From: JAFIFT01 sp020051095
Lineage (GTDB): Bacteria; Pseudomonadota; Gammaproteobacteria; Legionellales; Legionellaceae
Assembly (NCBI RefSeq): GCF_964199965.1
Contig: NZ_CAXMZT010000006.1
Span: 1-64,000, forward strand
Direction: 5' to 3'
Length of the DNA stretch: 64,000 bases
This document shows positions 1 through 7,989 of this stretch, one piece after another. Numbering within the stretch: the first letter of the stretch is position 1; each line of letters opens with the position of its first letter. A model generated the notes under the pieces. It searched no databases. It saw only the letters and a list, made by a program, of their open reading frames with translations, and was not told the origin of the DNA. A program made the position numbers and the translations under genes.

Positions 1-21
1 TGAACGCCTTGGAATTGTTTA

Positions 22-58
22 AAAACCGGGCTCGGGCTCGCTCACGCGCCCGGGCCCG
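22..58 (-). terminator. Rho-independent terminator of the LRR gene
   Basis: Two GC-rich arms (27-37 and 48-58) pair over 11 positions with one mismatch around a 10-base loop. Read on the minus strand, the hairpin is followed at once by a run of five T. It lies 30 bases beyond the stop codon of the minus-strand LRR gene, which is where its terminator should be. The high GC stands out in this AT-rich region. Confidence 0.7.
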
Positions 59-87
59 ATTTGTTCCGTGAAAAGTTGAGCATCACG

Positions 88-774
88 TTAAATAAGACTG
101 TTGCGATGGACTATCGGAGGATCTGAAGGGGTGCCTCCGACTTCATCTTTGGCATTGTTAAATAGCGAGTTTTTACTTGGATTATTCACAAAGCCCGATT
201 TGGTCATGAACAATGAATCGGAAAAAATGATTCTTTCTAGCATAATAGAGAAACTCGCCTTAAGGCCCACTTCCTCATCTTGGCCGGTATGATCAAGCCC
301 ATTACCCGAAATATCAACAACTGATATGGAAAGTTTGTTTACAAGGCTTGAAATAAATTGAGCCAAGCTAGATTCAATGGATAATACCAAATTATTGGCA
401 GATAAGATTAAAACTTGTAACGTTTTTGGTAAATTATGTAACGCCTGATTCAGCTTATCAGCTGAATAACAATATAAGTCATTGCGACTTAAGTTTAGTT
501 TTTGAAGAACAGGCATGCTATCACCGATGGTGTGAACGATACTGTTGAAATCGTCATACTTCAACAAACCAAGTTCATTATCATCAAGATGAAGCTCTAC
601 TATTTCTTTTGGTAATTCACGAATCCTTTGATTTAACTCGGAAACATCCATATACCTTAAGCCGTTATTGGATAACCGAAGAATTTTAGTATTTTTTGGT
701 ATTCTTGAGAAAATTTGATCCCTTTCCGTTCTACTCGTATATCCGATTTTCTGCGACGTTAAATTCACATCCAT
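88..774 (-). CDS. Leucine-rich repeat protein, effector candidate
   Basis: A 228-residue protein with five regularly spaced LRR cores: LRLSNNGL (about residue 32), LHLDDNEL (61), LNLSRNDL (93), LILSANNL (122) and VDISGNGL (153). The period of about 30 residues is that of ribonuclease-inhibitor-type LRRs, which form a protein-binding solenoid. There is no signal peptide or membrane segment, so the product is cytosolic or exported by a non-Sec route. The ATG is preceded by AAGGG seven bases upstream. A TTGATA/TATAAT promoter and a strong terminator make it a monocistronic unit. Stand-alone LRR proteins of this size are typical of Legionella Dot/Icm substrates; export is inferred, and the host target is unknown. 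The last 60 residues have no recognisable domain. Confidence 0.8.
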   Translation of the reverse strand: MDVNLTSQKIGYTSRTERDQIFSRIPKNTKILRLSNNGLRYMDVSELNQRIRELPKEIVELHLDDNELGLLKYDDFNSIVHTIGDSMPVLQKLNLSRNDLYCYSADKLNQALHNLPKTLQVLILSANNLVLSIESSLAQFISSLVNKLSISVVDISGNGLDHTGQDEEVGLKASFSIMLERIIFSDSLFMTKSGFVNNPSKNSLFNNAKDEVGGTPSDPPIVHRNSLI

Positions 775-812
775 AAAGAACCCTTAAAATAGCAAATGAT
801 GCAAAACCATTC

Positions 813-841
813 ATTATACATAATGAGCAGATATATATCAA
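813..841 (-). promoter_or_regulatory. Sigma-70-type promoter of the LRR gene
   Basis: On the minus strand, TTGATA (836-841) and TATAAT (813-818) are separated by exactly 17 bases. The -10 box ends about 40 bases before the LRR start codon, leaving a short leader with the ribosome binding site. Confidence 0.65.
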
Positions 842-1038
842 TACTTGCCTTTAGTCATGATTGGATATAACAAGACCTCCTTAACCAATCTTTGTGTTAA
901 ACTGTGGAACCAGGTAATCAAATTATAGACGACAATCCCTTACTTAGTCTAAATTAGGGTATAAATTGGGCCAGTTAACCATGCATATTCGTTACGATAA
1001 CGAATGGTTAACTAACCCTGGTTAATCTCTGTAGCAAC

Positions 1039-4008
1039 TTAGTGCTTGTCAAATTTTGGCCCTGACTCTGGATCAGGCTGTTTTATATCACTGACTTTAC
1101 CCTTAAACTTACTCATTTGCTCTTCAACTTTCCTTATTGTCTTGGATTGTGATTCGTCATGCATATCCGGTTTAACCCCATAAGCAGAAAAGACATGGCC
1201 AGTTTCCTGGGACTTAGATGTACCTTGATTTCCGATAACATCTAAGTATGTATCTAACTCACTCTTTCTCGCACTGATTCGAGTCATTTCGTCTTTATAA
1301 TTAGGATCTGTTTTTTTCATGTCCCGTTCTTCTTGTCTCAATTGAAATAGCTCAGCGTGAACTTCATTTGATAGAAATATTCTGTTGAGTAACATGGCGT
1401 TATTGATTTGTTGTAATTCTTTCTCTGCTTTAACGGCGAGTGTTCCATATTTTGTGATTTGTTTTTGGGCTTTGTTATATTCAACCGGATCATAGCCCTT
1501 TTGACCTTGCTTAGGCGTCGCTTGTAACTTTTTGAATTCTTCCAAAAATTTATGACGTATCTCCTGTTCTTGCTTCAAATAATTAAATTTGCCAATAGCC
1601 CCTCCTTCAAATTTCTCCCTTACTTTTAAGCCAAAATCTAACCTTTGTTGACCAACGTGGGTTTGTGCATTGTAAAAGATTTGTTTTTTGAAAAATTCCA
1701 TGGTTTTCGCATTAGAATCCTTGGCTATAATATCTGGCAATGGCAAATGATTGACAACGCCTTTAGCGACAACCTGTTGGTTTAATGCAGAGCTGTCTTT
1801 ATTTCGTACTGTTCGGCCATGCAACTGGGGTGTGTCTAAGGCGTTATTTAACTCATCTTTGTCATTTAGAATCGCTTGCTGGGTACTTAACACACTGGGG
1901 ATTGAGATCCCTGTGGAAAATGCCGTACCGCTTCCGACATGCATAACCAACCCCGTGCGCAATCCATCTAGCAAGGCATTTTTTTCACTATCACTCATAT
2001 CATTGGTTGAATTAGCCGCATAGGTTGCACCCAGTTTTTCAAGGTCAATATTATCGCCCGAGCTCATCGCTTTAATAGCCTCTTTATCGTCAGCTGCAAA
2101 CATAAAATTCACCGTGGTTTTTGCCACTTTTTCGATGATTTTTTCACGCTGATCAGGCGGTAGTCCACCCACAAAGTCCATGTTTCTTCTTAAATCTTCT
2201 TGAATCATTTCCCCAATACCTTTTTTATCGGTGGGTAATTTCTTTAAAAAGCTTGCAACTTTTTCTTGCCTTAACTGGTGTATCGCGGTTTCATCACTGC
2301 CCAACTTTTGGATATCTTGTTGTCCTGCTTCACTTTCAAAATATTTGTCAGCTAATTGTTTTGCTTTATTTTTTCGCCAGTCTTCCGGATGCGTATTTGC
2401 TTTGGACGAATCTTTCTCATTGGGTTTATTGTCCGTCATTAACTGATTAAATTTACCCTTACGTATTAACAACTCCATATCGAATGGCTTTTTTCCAAAT
2501 GCAAGGGCTGCCGCGTTCGAATTGATAAACTGCGCAACTTGTGCCTTCTGAGATGCCTCAATTTCTTGTTTAAGATCAACCGGTTTACCTTCGCCTACTT
2601 GTTTTATTGCATCGTCTTTAATTTCGTGATCAGGTCGTTTATCGCCAAGTTCTTTCATCACTTGCATCCGATAATCAACCTCTGCATCTCTGCGCATAAT
2701 TTGGATATTTTTTTGAAGCGCAGTTAAATCAGAATAGGTCCCTTTGGCTATTTGGTTATAAATACCCATCATTTTTTCTCGAAATGTGGGATCCCCATTA
2801 AAAAAGAAGTTTTTTTGATCGATGCTTTTCACGCGATTTTTTTCAACAAAGTAATCAACCTGTTCTGAGAGCGGTTTAGATTTCACATTGGCATTATTAG
2901 GGTCCGGTTTAACATAATCCTCACCCGATGATAAATAGGATTGGCGACCAAAATAGCCTTCGATGAGTGTCCGCTCAATATTGTCACTTGCAATATTCGT
3001 TTGATGTTGTGGAATGATAGGCCTTAATTGTCCGGCATCCATCACGGTGCGGATATTAACATCCACAAGCGCTTTGTTTCCAAATAATTCATTGAGCTTA
3101 CTGGTAGGCGTACCAGTAACCGCCAACATGACGTTATTCTGTTTCATTGTTTCTAAATTATGAACTTGTGCTTCATTAAACGTATGCTGGTGGGATTCAT
3201 CAATACAGACCGTGCGGTTTTTAACAAGCTTGCTCTTTTCAAAAAATAAAGGGTCATCCGCTGTCATGATGATTTGGACATGCTCTTCCTGAATCGCTTT
3301 TTTGAATTCGTCGACACTTAAATCCTTAGCCATGTATACTTTCGTGCTTTGTCCGTGCAGAACCATGATTGCATCTTTGCGAGTCTCCTTCGCTAAGCTA
3401 TCATTGGGCACAACAAAAATCCCATGTCCTACAGCATGAGTCACGCCAGCAAGCACCCAGCTTTTTCCCGATCCAGTTCCCATAATTGCCAAATGACTCG
3501 GTTCACCGTTAGCTACTGCTTGACCAAATTTTTCAATGACATCGGCTTGTAACTCTCTTGGCGCGGGTGCTTTGCTGGTAAACACGGCATCCCCAGCTTT
3601 AATATCGATGGAGCTATCAGGATTAATTTTGGCGTGCATTACCCTGGCAGGAGTCGCTACCATTTTGTCATCGGTGTACTTGCCTATTACTTTTAAATCG
3701 TAGGTCGATTCACCCGTCCTTTCTATTTGAATTTCATAAACTCGGCTATTATCCGTTGATAGTTTAATGGCTTTCCCACTATCAATGGCTAATCCAAATT
3801 TATCCGGGTTAGAAATCATTTCATTAATAATATCCGCAGCCGTTAATTTTTTATTCGCTTTTTGCGCTGAGTCCACTAGCTCTTTAAAATGCACGTCCGT
3901 GATGGATTTGCCGTCAATGACATTGCTTAATAATATGCGTCCTAAAACAGCATCACCATATTCTTGGATTTGCTTACCCACTTCTTGGGCTAATTTTGAA
4001 TTAGGCAT
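1039..4008 (-). CDS. Large DEAD/DEAH-helicase-like protein, effector candidate
   Basis: A 989-residue protein whose residues about 150-310 carry the first RecA-like core of a superfamily 2 helicase: PRELQ (150-154), Walker A GTGSGK (177-182), motif II DESH (270-273) and motif III-like TGTPT (298-302). A possible second core near residues 735-775 has a glycine/serine-rich stretch and QLHGRTVRN in place of the classical QxxGRxxR motif VI. Long charged helices fill the middle and the C-terminus, unlike housekeeping helicases. The start has GGAG seven bases upstream. It is flanked by non-coding DNA with repeats, not by repair or defence genes, so a restriction-modification role is not supported. 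It is either an effector-like ATPase or a diverged nucleic-acid translocase; the substrate is unknown. The ATPase motifs are clear, the function is not. Confidence 0.75.
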   Translation of the reverse strand: MPNSKLAQEVGKQIQEYGDAVLGRILLSNVIDGKSITDVHFKELVDSAQKANKKLTAADIINEMISNPDKFGLAIDSGKAIKLSTDNSRVYEIQIERTGESTYDLKVIGKYTDDKMVATPARVMHAKINPDSSIDIKAGDAVFTSKAPAPRELQADVIEKFGQAVANGEPSHLAIMGTGSGKSWVLAGVTHAVGHGIFVVPNDSLAKETRKDAIMVLHGQSTKVYMAKDLSVDEFKKAIQEEHVQIIMTADDPLFFEKSKLVKNRTVCIDESHQHTFNEAQVHNLETMKQNNVMLAVTGTPTSKLNELFGNKALVDVNIRTVMDAGQLRPIIPQHQTNIASDNIERTLIEGYFGRQSYLSSGEDYVKPDPNNANVKSKPLSEQVDYFVEKNRVKSIDQKNFFFNGDPTFREKMMGIYNQIAKGTYSDLTALQKNIQIMRRDAEVDYRMQVMKELGDKRPDHEIKDDAIKQVGEGKPVDLKQEIEASQKAQVAQFINSNAAALAFGKKPFDMELLIRKGKFNQLMTDNKPNEKDSSKANTHPEDWRKNKAKQLADKYFESEAGQQDIQKLGSDETAIHQLRQEKVASFLKKLPTDKKGIGEMIQEDLRRNMDFVGGLPPDQREKIIEKVAKTTVNFMFAADDKEAIKAMSSGDNIDLEKLGATYAANSTNDMSDSEKNALLDGLRTGLVMHVGSGTAFSTGISIPSVLSTQQAILNDKDELNNALDTPQLHGRTVRNKDSSALNQQVVAKGVVNHLPLPDIIAKDSNAKTMEFFKKQIFYNAQTHVGQQRLDFGLKVREKFEGGAIGKFNYLKQEQEIRHKFLEEFKKLQATPKQGQKGYDPVEYNKAQKQITKYGTLAVKAEKELQQINNAMLLNRIFLSNEVHAELFQLRQEERDMKKTDPNYKDEMTRISARKSELDTYLDVIGNQGTSKSQETGHVFSAYGVKPDMHDESQSKTIRKVEEQMSKFKGKVSDIKQPDPESGPKFDKH

Positions 4009-4381
4009 TTCTCGCTCCGTTGGACTTTGGATTTATATATAAACATATATACCATTTTGATTCATGTTGCACATTATTGCGTCTGATTGATTTTGTTATT
4101 GTCGTTAATTTAGAGAGGGACATGTTGTATTTTTTTAATAAAAACAGATGGATACTGTATTGATTCATTCAAATTGATAAAAATTGAAATTTATTTATCA
4201 ATTTGAAAATATATTAGATATTACCTTTAGGTTAGGTTGGTATAGTCAATGATGAAATATACTATGCCCATCACCCAGCAAGATGCTAGGCGATGGATGT
4301 ATGATTAAAGAAAATTGCATAAGTGTGAGGGCTAAATTTTACTAGGGTTAGTTTGAAAATTTTTTCCGGATTTATATTTAT

Positions 4382-4397
4382 AGGACTTACGAAAAAC
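4382..4397 (+). repeat. Solo terminal end of the nearby IS element
   Basis: AGGACTTACGAAAAAC matches the terminal inverted repeat of the IS at 6086-7269, with the same base as its right end at the variable position. No transposase is attached. This is a footprint of an earlier insertion or of imprecise deletion. Confidence 0.65.
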
Positions 4398-4407
4398 CCT
4401 AGAACCC

Positions 4408-4490
4408 GTCATCCTGAACATAGCGAAGGATCTACTGAATTGAGCATTGGTCTTCGGCAAAAGAAGATCCTTCACTACGTTCAGGATGAC
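4408..4490. repeat. Palindromic intergenic repeat (REP/MITE-like)
   Basis: A 26-base left arm (4408-4433) is the reverse complement of the right arm (4465-4490) at 24 of 26 positions, around a 31-base centre. The arms begin and end with GTCATCCTGA/TCAGGATGAC, a sequence type commonly seen as a dispersed non-coding repeat in bacterial genomes. It sits 10 bases from the solo IS end. The 4009-4674 gap otherwise holds only AT-rich sequence and the promoter of the next gene. Confidence 0.75.
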
Positions 4491-4610
4491 CAGCGCACAT
4501 AAGAGAAATAAAGCAGATCTTTTAAGGCAAGTGTATAAGAGTCAATTGCTTGCTACTAGGGATTTCTGTTTCTGATTGATATTTATAAAGTGTGAATTCG
4601 CAACAAAGGA

Positions 4611-4648
4611 CTTATTAATAAGCACAAACGGCAATTTATGTCTATAAT
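4611..4648 (+). promoter_or_regulatory. Promoter region with palindromic site
   Basis: A perfect TATAAT at 4643-4648 lies 38 bases before the chosen start codon. A perfect 12-base palindrome, CTTATTAATAAG, occupies 4611-4622, about where the -35 box and an operator would be. No good -35 hexamer is seen at 17 bases, which suggests activator dependence. This is inference. Confidence 0.45.
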
Positions 4649-4686
4649 GTTTGTAGGTTAAACACATAAATATTATGGAGTGCAAT

Positions 4687-5376
4687 ATGACTAAAGGTAG
4701 AGCTCGAAAGAAAGAAAATCAAAGGAATCAAGAGATTCAGGCTGAAATAAAAAAGCGTAATAATCTTTGTAAAAAGGATTTGTTGGGCCTTAATTTAAGT
4801 CAAGCACAAAGTCTTCTAAAAACACTGAAGGACCCAATTAAATATGGTGGATCTCAAGCGAACTTGGATGATATACCTAGCGAATACCCAACGCCGGGAA
4901 GTAAAGATTTAAGAGGTCATATTCGTACATTGCAAAAAAACATCGAATTACATAAAGCAACCCAGGAAAAATTATCTGAACTTATAGAGCAACTTAAAAC
5001 TGGGCTTGGTGGAATCAACGATGAGAATGAATACAAAGAAACGGTTAGCAGTTTGGTAAGCGCTATAGAACAAGATACAAAAACATATTTAGATAAGCCT
5101 ATGAAAGATCTAGAGTCTTCATTTAAGAAGTTTTCAGAGAATGTTGCTGAACGTTTTCTAAATTCTAAAGCTGATTTTCAGCCTAAAGTATGGCATGGTG
5201 TTGCTGATGTATTTATTTCTATGCTTAATGGATTGAAAGCTATTGGCAGGGCTCTTGGTGTATCATCCCAAAGAATGAAACTCTTCAGTGAGCAAAAAGC
5301 AGAATCTGAAGTAGTGAATTCAGCTATACAAAAATTATCAGAAGATGTAAGACCCTTAATATCTCCATCACAATAA
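4687..5376 (+). CDS. Coiled-coil hypothetical protein, effector candidate
   Basis: The second ATG (4687) is chosen because GGAG at 4677-4680 lies six bases before it, while the first ATG (4675) overlaps that site. The 229-residue product starts with a very basic segment, followed by heptad-like helices over roughly residues 45-150. Near residues 165-195 is a hydrophobic or amphipathic segment, VADVFISMLNGLKAIGRALG, and then a charged tail. I recognise no family. The layout of coiled coil, short amphipathic segment and polar tail also appears in the 807-aa protein at 7990 and the pseudogene at 11104. It resembles Legionella secreted substrates, but no catalytic motif is visible. A hairpin 23 bases after the stop probably terminates it. 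Confidence 0.65.
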   Translation: MTKGRARKKENQRNQEIQAEIKKRNNLCKKDLLGLNLSQAQSLLKTLKDPIKYGGSQANLDDIPSEYPTPGSKDLRGHIRTLQKNIELHKATQEKLSELIEQLKTGLGGINDENEYKETVSSLVSAIEQDTKTYLDKPMKDLESSFKKFSENVAERFLNSKADFQPKVWHGVADVFISMLNGLKAIGRALGVSSQRMKLFSEQKAESEVVNSAIQKLSEDVRPLISPSQ

Positions 5377-5398
5377 TAGTTAAAATTATAGAGTGAAG

Positions 5399-5426
5399 AC
5401 CACATTAGCCATACGGCTAATGTGGT
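5399..5426. terminator. Perfect 12-bp hairpin after the coiled-coil gene
   Basis: ACCACATTAGCC (5399-5410) and GGCTAATGTGGT (5415-5426) pair perfectly around a 4-base loop, 23 bases after the stop codon. No U-tract follows, so it may be a weak intrinsic terminator or a 3' stabilising structure. Confidence 0.5.
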
Positions 5427-5751
5427 AGTCTGCAAAAGCGGATGCTATCCAATCGAGTCTGACCCCATTGGTTCGCCAGCCCGGCTGCAAGCCACACATG
5501 ATTAAATTTTCTTATGTTAATCTGTTAACTAAAAGCTAACAATGAATTTGCAATAATTCAATTGTTCAAAATAAGTGCTATTGGTATAATTTTGTCAGTG
5601 GCATCTCTTCTCCAAAAAGACGAATGGAGAACTGGATAATCCAAGTTTTAATGATTAAACGGGTTTGTCGCTGAGATTTCGTGATGTTTTATGTTTTTGA
5701 ACTCAGCTTCAATATTGGAAATAAACCCAATCTTTTAGATAAGGAGTTCAT
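5427..5751. other. Intergenic stretch with no recognisable gene
   Basis: No open frame with a plausible start and no RNA gene are seen. The only clear signal is AAGGAG at 5741-5746, the ribosome binding site of the following TTG-started gene. Confidence 0.5.
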
Positions 5752-6084
5752 TTGCATTATGTAAAAAATTATATGCCTATCAAAAAAGAATTGAATAGGA
5801 ATATCGATTTGATTAATCGCGAATTCTCACAAATATTAAACCAAATGCTCGCCATTATGAGTGCTAATAGTCACTTAGTGATTCGAGATAAAGAGGGTAA
5901 TTATCTATATGCCAGTCCGAACTTAGAACAATCGCTAATCGATAGTCGGGTTTTAGCTCAAGGGGAGCACATCGTTGGCAAAAATTTAAAAGAAGTTTAC
6001 CCCAGTGATTACAAACAGATTCTTGAAAATGATGAGACTGTAATGTCTCAAGGCGCAGAAATAACTTTTCATGAATTTTCATAA
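5752..6084 (+). pseudogene. PAS-domain sensor or regulator, truncated by the IS
   Basis: The start is TTG at 5752, five bases after a strong AAGGAG; the ATG just downstream is out of frame and stops at once. Residues 35-105 look like the first two-thirds of a PAS domain: SHLVIRDKEGNYLYASP, then VGKNLKEVYP. PAS domains sense ligands or redox state and usually precede a kinase, cyclase or LuxR-type output domain. Here the frame ends two bases before the inverted end of the IS, so the output domain is missing. The expected remainder is not on the other side of the IS, where a different gene lies in the opposite orientation, so a deletion or inversion accompanied the insertion. The intact gene's type cannot be told. 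Confidence 0.65.
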
Positions 6085-6085
6085 G

Positions 6086-7269
6086 ATCAGGACTTACGGA
6101 AAACCCCTCATGCATAGTCAAAAGATCAAACTAAATTGAGATATTTCTTACAACCCCACTGTCTAAAAGATCAAAGTTATAAGATCAGAGCTATTGTAAA
6201 ATACGCCCAATCTTACTAATCAGGTAGTTGTCATAAGCCGTCCTAAAAAACCATTTGACCAGTTAGACTATTGTCAATATTTACTGAGTAGCCAAGTCAA
6301 TTACACACTAACCAACTATGCAGAACACGTTTCAAACGTTAGCCATGACTTGGTAAAACTATATTTGGAAAGAAATCGTCTGACAGCCAGCAATGTATGG
6401 TCTCAAGTAAAACCAGATATTATTGAAAGTGATGATGGGTATTTGGTTTTTGATGACACGGTTCTTGATAAAAGTCATTCACGTCGCATTGAGTCAGTCC
6501 GGTGTCAATATAGTGGAAATGCTCACAAGGTCATCAGAGGCATAGGTCTTGATAATTGCATTTATGTTAATCCAGAAACCAAGCAATTCTGGGTAATTGA
6601 TTTTCGCATTTTTGATCCGGAAAAAGATGGTAAAGGTAAAGTTGATCATGTGGCAGAGATGTTAACTAATGCGATTTTCAGTAAAAAGCTCCCATTTAAA
6701 ACTGTCTTAATGGATACATGGTATGCCACAAGCAAGCTTATGCTCCTTGTAAATGATCATAAGAAAAAATTTTATTGCCCAATTAAAAAAAATCGCCTGG
6801 CTAAAGCCCGTGAGACGGGCGATGAGTATCATCCCATCACAGAATTACAGTGGTCTGAAGACGAATTACACCAAGGTAAATCAGTGCGCCTGAAAGGTAT
6901 GCCTGAACACCTCGCGATGAAAATGTTTTCCGTTGCTGTTTCTCCCAACAGAACGGATTTTGTTGTCACAAACGATACTAATCAAAACTGCTCTGATGAT
7001 ACAAAAAGTATTTGTGCCATTAGGTGGTTTGTCGAACAATTCCATCGTGAGGTAAAACAGCTTACAGGTATTGATAGGTGCCAATGTAGGAAACAGCGTA
7101 TTCAACGAAACCACATTGCCTGTGCGATACATGTATGGGTAAGGTTGAAAAATATTGCCTATAAAACAGGACAGACGGTTTACCAAATCAAAAAAAACTT
7201 GCTCAAAAATTACTTAATTAACGAGCTGGCAATGCCATCGGTAGAAATGTGTTTTTCGTAAGTCCTGAT
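6086..7269 (+). mobile_element. IS element (IS4/IS701-like, DDE) with 19-bp inverted ends
   Basis: Terminal inverted repeats at 6086-6104 and 7251-7269 are identical in 18 of 19 bases (ATCAGGACTTACG, then G or A, then AAAAC). They enclose a single transposase gene whose stop codon lies inside the right end. The element is 1184 bp. A clear target duplication is not visible, and different truncated genes lie on the two sides, so it has probably mediated a rearrangement. The family is assigned from the transposase motifs only. Confidence 0.85.
6350..7261 (+). CDS. DDE transposase of the IS element, probably lacking a normal start
   Basis: Catalyses cut-and-paste movement of the surrounding element. 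With the TTG at 6350 as residue 1, the acidic triad is D35 or D36 (VFDDTVLDK), D122 (VLMDTWYAT) and E229 (RWFVEQFHREVKQLTG), as in IS4/IS701-type transposases. The frame stays open upstream to 6200 and reads convincingly as protein (for example RPKKPFDQLDYCQYLL), but contains no ATG, GTG or TTG. An ATA at 6233 sits where a start would be expected, so the true start codon may have mutated, leaving a weakly expressed or inactive copy. The stop codon falls within the right terminal repeat. Confidence 0.8.
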   Translation: MVKLYLERNRLTASNVWSQVKPDIIESDDGYLVFDDTVLDKSHSRRIESVRCQYSGNAHKVIRGIGLDNCIYVNPETKQFWVIDFRIFDPEKDGKGKVDHVAEMLTNAIFSKKLPFKTVLMDTWYATSKLMLLVNDHKKKFYCPIKKNRLAKARETGDEYHPITELQWSEDELHQGKSVRLKGMPEHLAMKMFSVAVSPNRTDFVVTNDTNQNCSDDTKSICAIRWFVEQFHREVKQLTGIDRCQCRKQRIQRNHIACAIHVWVRLKNIAYKTGQTVYQIKKNLLKNYLINELAMPSVEMCFS

Positions 7270-7460
7270 TTGCTGGCTTCATTAACACCACTGCCAAAAA
7301 ATGCAAATATATTAGCAATAGCACCCGCAGCATTGATGGCTGCGTGTTTATACTCACCCGCTTGTGCGGCAGCTACCGCATCATTTGTTAATGCACTGAC
7401 TTCGCGCGCATGGGTGGTGGGCGCAGTGATTGTCGCGTCTTCCATTTCACTATGGATCAT
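7270..7460 (-). pseudogene. N-terminal fragment of an unknown protein cut by the IS
   Basis: A minus-strand frame, rich in alanine and threonine (for example APTTHAREVSALTND), runs directly into the right end of the IS, where its natural sequence is lost. Candidate starts are ATG at 7460 and 7445; neither has a good ribosome binding site. The family is not recognised. The missing C-terminal part is not found left of the IS, which supports a rearrangement at the insertion. Confidence 0.45.
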
Positions 7461-7783
7461 CCATTTACGGTAAGGAAATGGGTGCATTAATGGGGATGGA
7501 TGCTGCCTTCTTTGATAACAAACGTGTTTTTAAAACCGATAAACGCCCTCTTACGCAGATGAATAATTCCAAATCAGCAAAGGAAGAATTAAACGATTCA
7601 GAACACGTTCTACTAATTAACTACCCTACTGGAACCGATCAGAACTCATCATCCAAGGCATACCACCAAGTGTATTTTGGTAAAAATAAAGACAAAACAG
7701 GCTGCTCTTTTTTCGACGCTAATTTGCCCGGAGGAAAAAGAGAAGGAAGTTGTGACGAGATGATCAAACTTTTGGCGAATTAA
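7430..7783 (+). pseudogene. C-terminal fragment of a probable papain-fold cysteine protease
   Basis: The frame encodes 117 residues, but coding character is convincing only from about residue 12. The segment SSSKAYHQVYFGKNK followed by GCSFFDANLPGG resembles the His and Asp half of papain-like proteases of the YopT/C58 and C39 kind (H-x-hydrophobic, then ...FFDPN.G). The catalytic cysteine half should lie upstream and is absent, replaced by the opposing fragment and the IS. There is no promoter or convincing start. Family assignment is from motif pattern only and is tentative. Confidence 0.4.
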
Positions 7784-7920
7784 ATAAATAACACCACATC
7801 CACAAATGATGACAGACCTTGCCTCGTTTCAAAATCTTTATAACACGAGGTCTCGCAATGAATGACGTAACCTTTATTTTTTGCCCGATATGAAGCTTAC
7901 ATTTATATCACTTTGTCTTG

Positions 7921-7952
7921 TTAATAAAATCTTAATAGAAAAAGTATATAAT
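7921..7952 (+). promoter_or_regulatory. PmrA-like tandem operator and -10 box
   Basis: TTAATAAA (7921-7928) and TTAATAGA (7932-7939) form a direct repeat with an 11-base period, matching the Legionella PmrA box layout (cTTAATATT, two bases, cTTAATATT) in position and partly in sequence. TATAAT follows at 7947-7952 after 7 bases, replacing a normal -35 box. The next start codon is at 7990. The same geometry recurs at 26114-26145. Confidence 0.6.
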
Positions 7953-7989
7953 TAACTATATCGAAATTACATTTGGGGAGAAATAGCTT

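Noticed and set aside
1039..4008. Helicase-like gene as part of an antiphage or restriction system
   Set aside because: No methylase, nuclease or other defence gene is adjacent; flanks are repeats and effector-like genes.
4266..4297. Hairpin CATCACCCAGC/GCTAGGCGATG
   Set aside because: Two mismatches, no T-run and not placed at the end of a gene.
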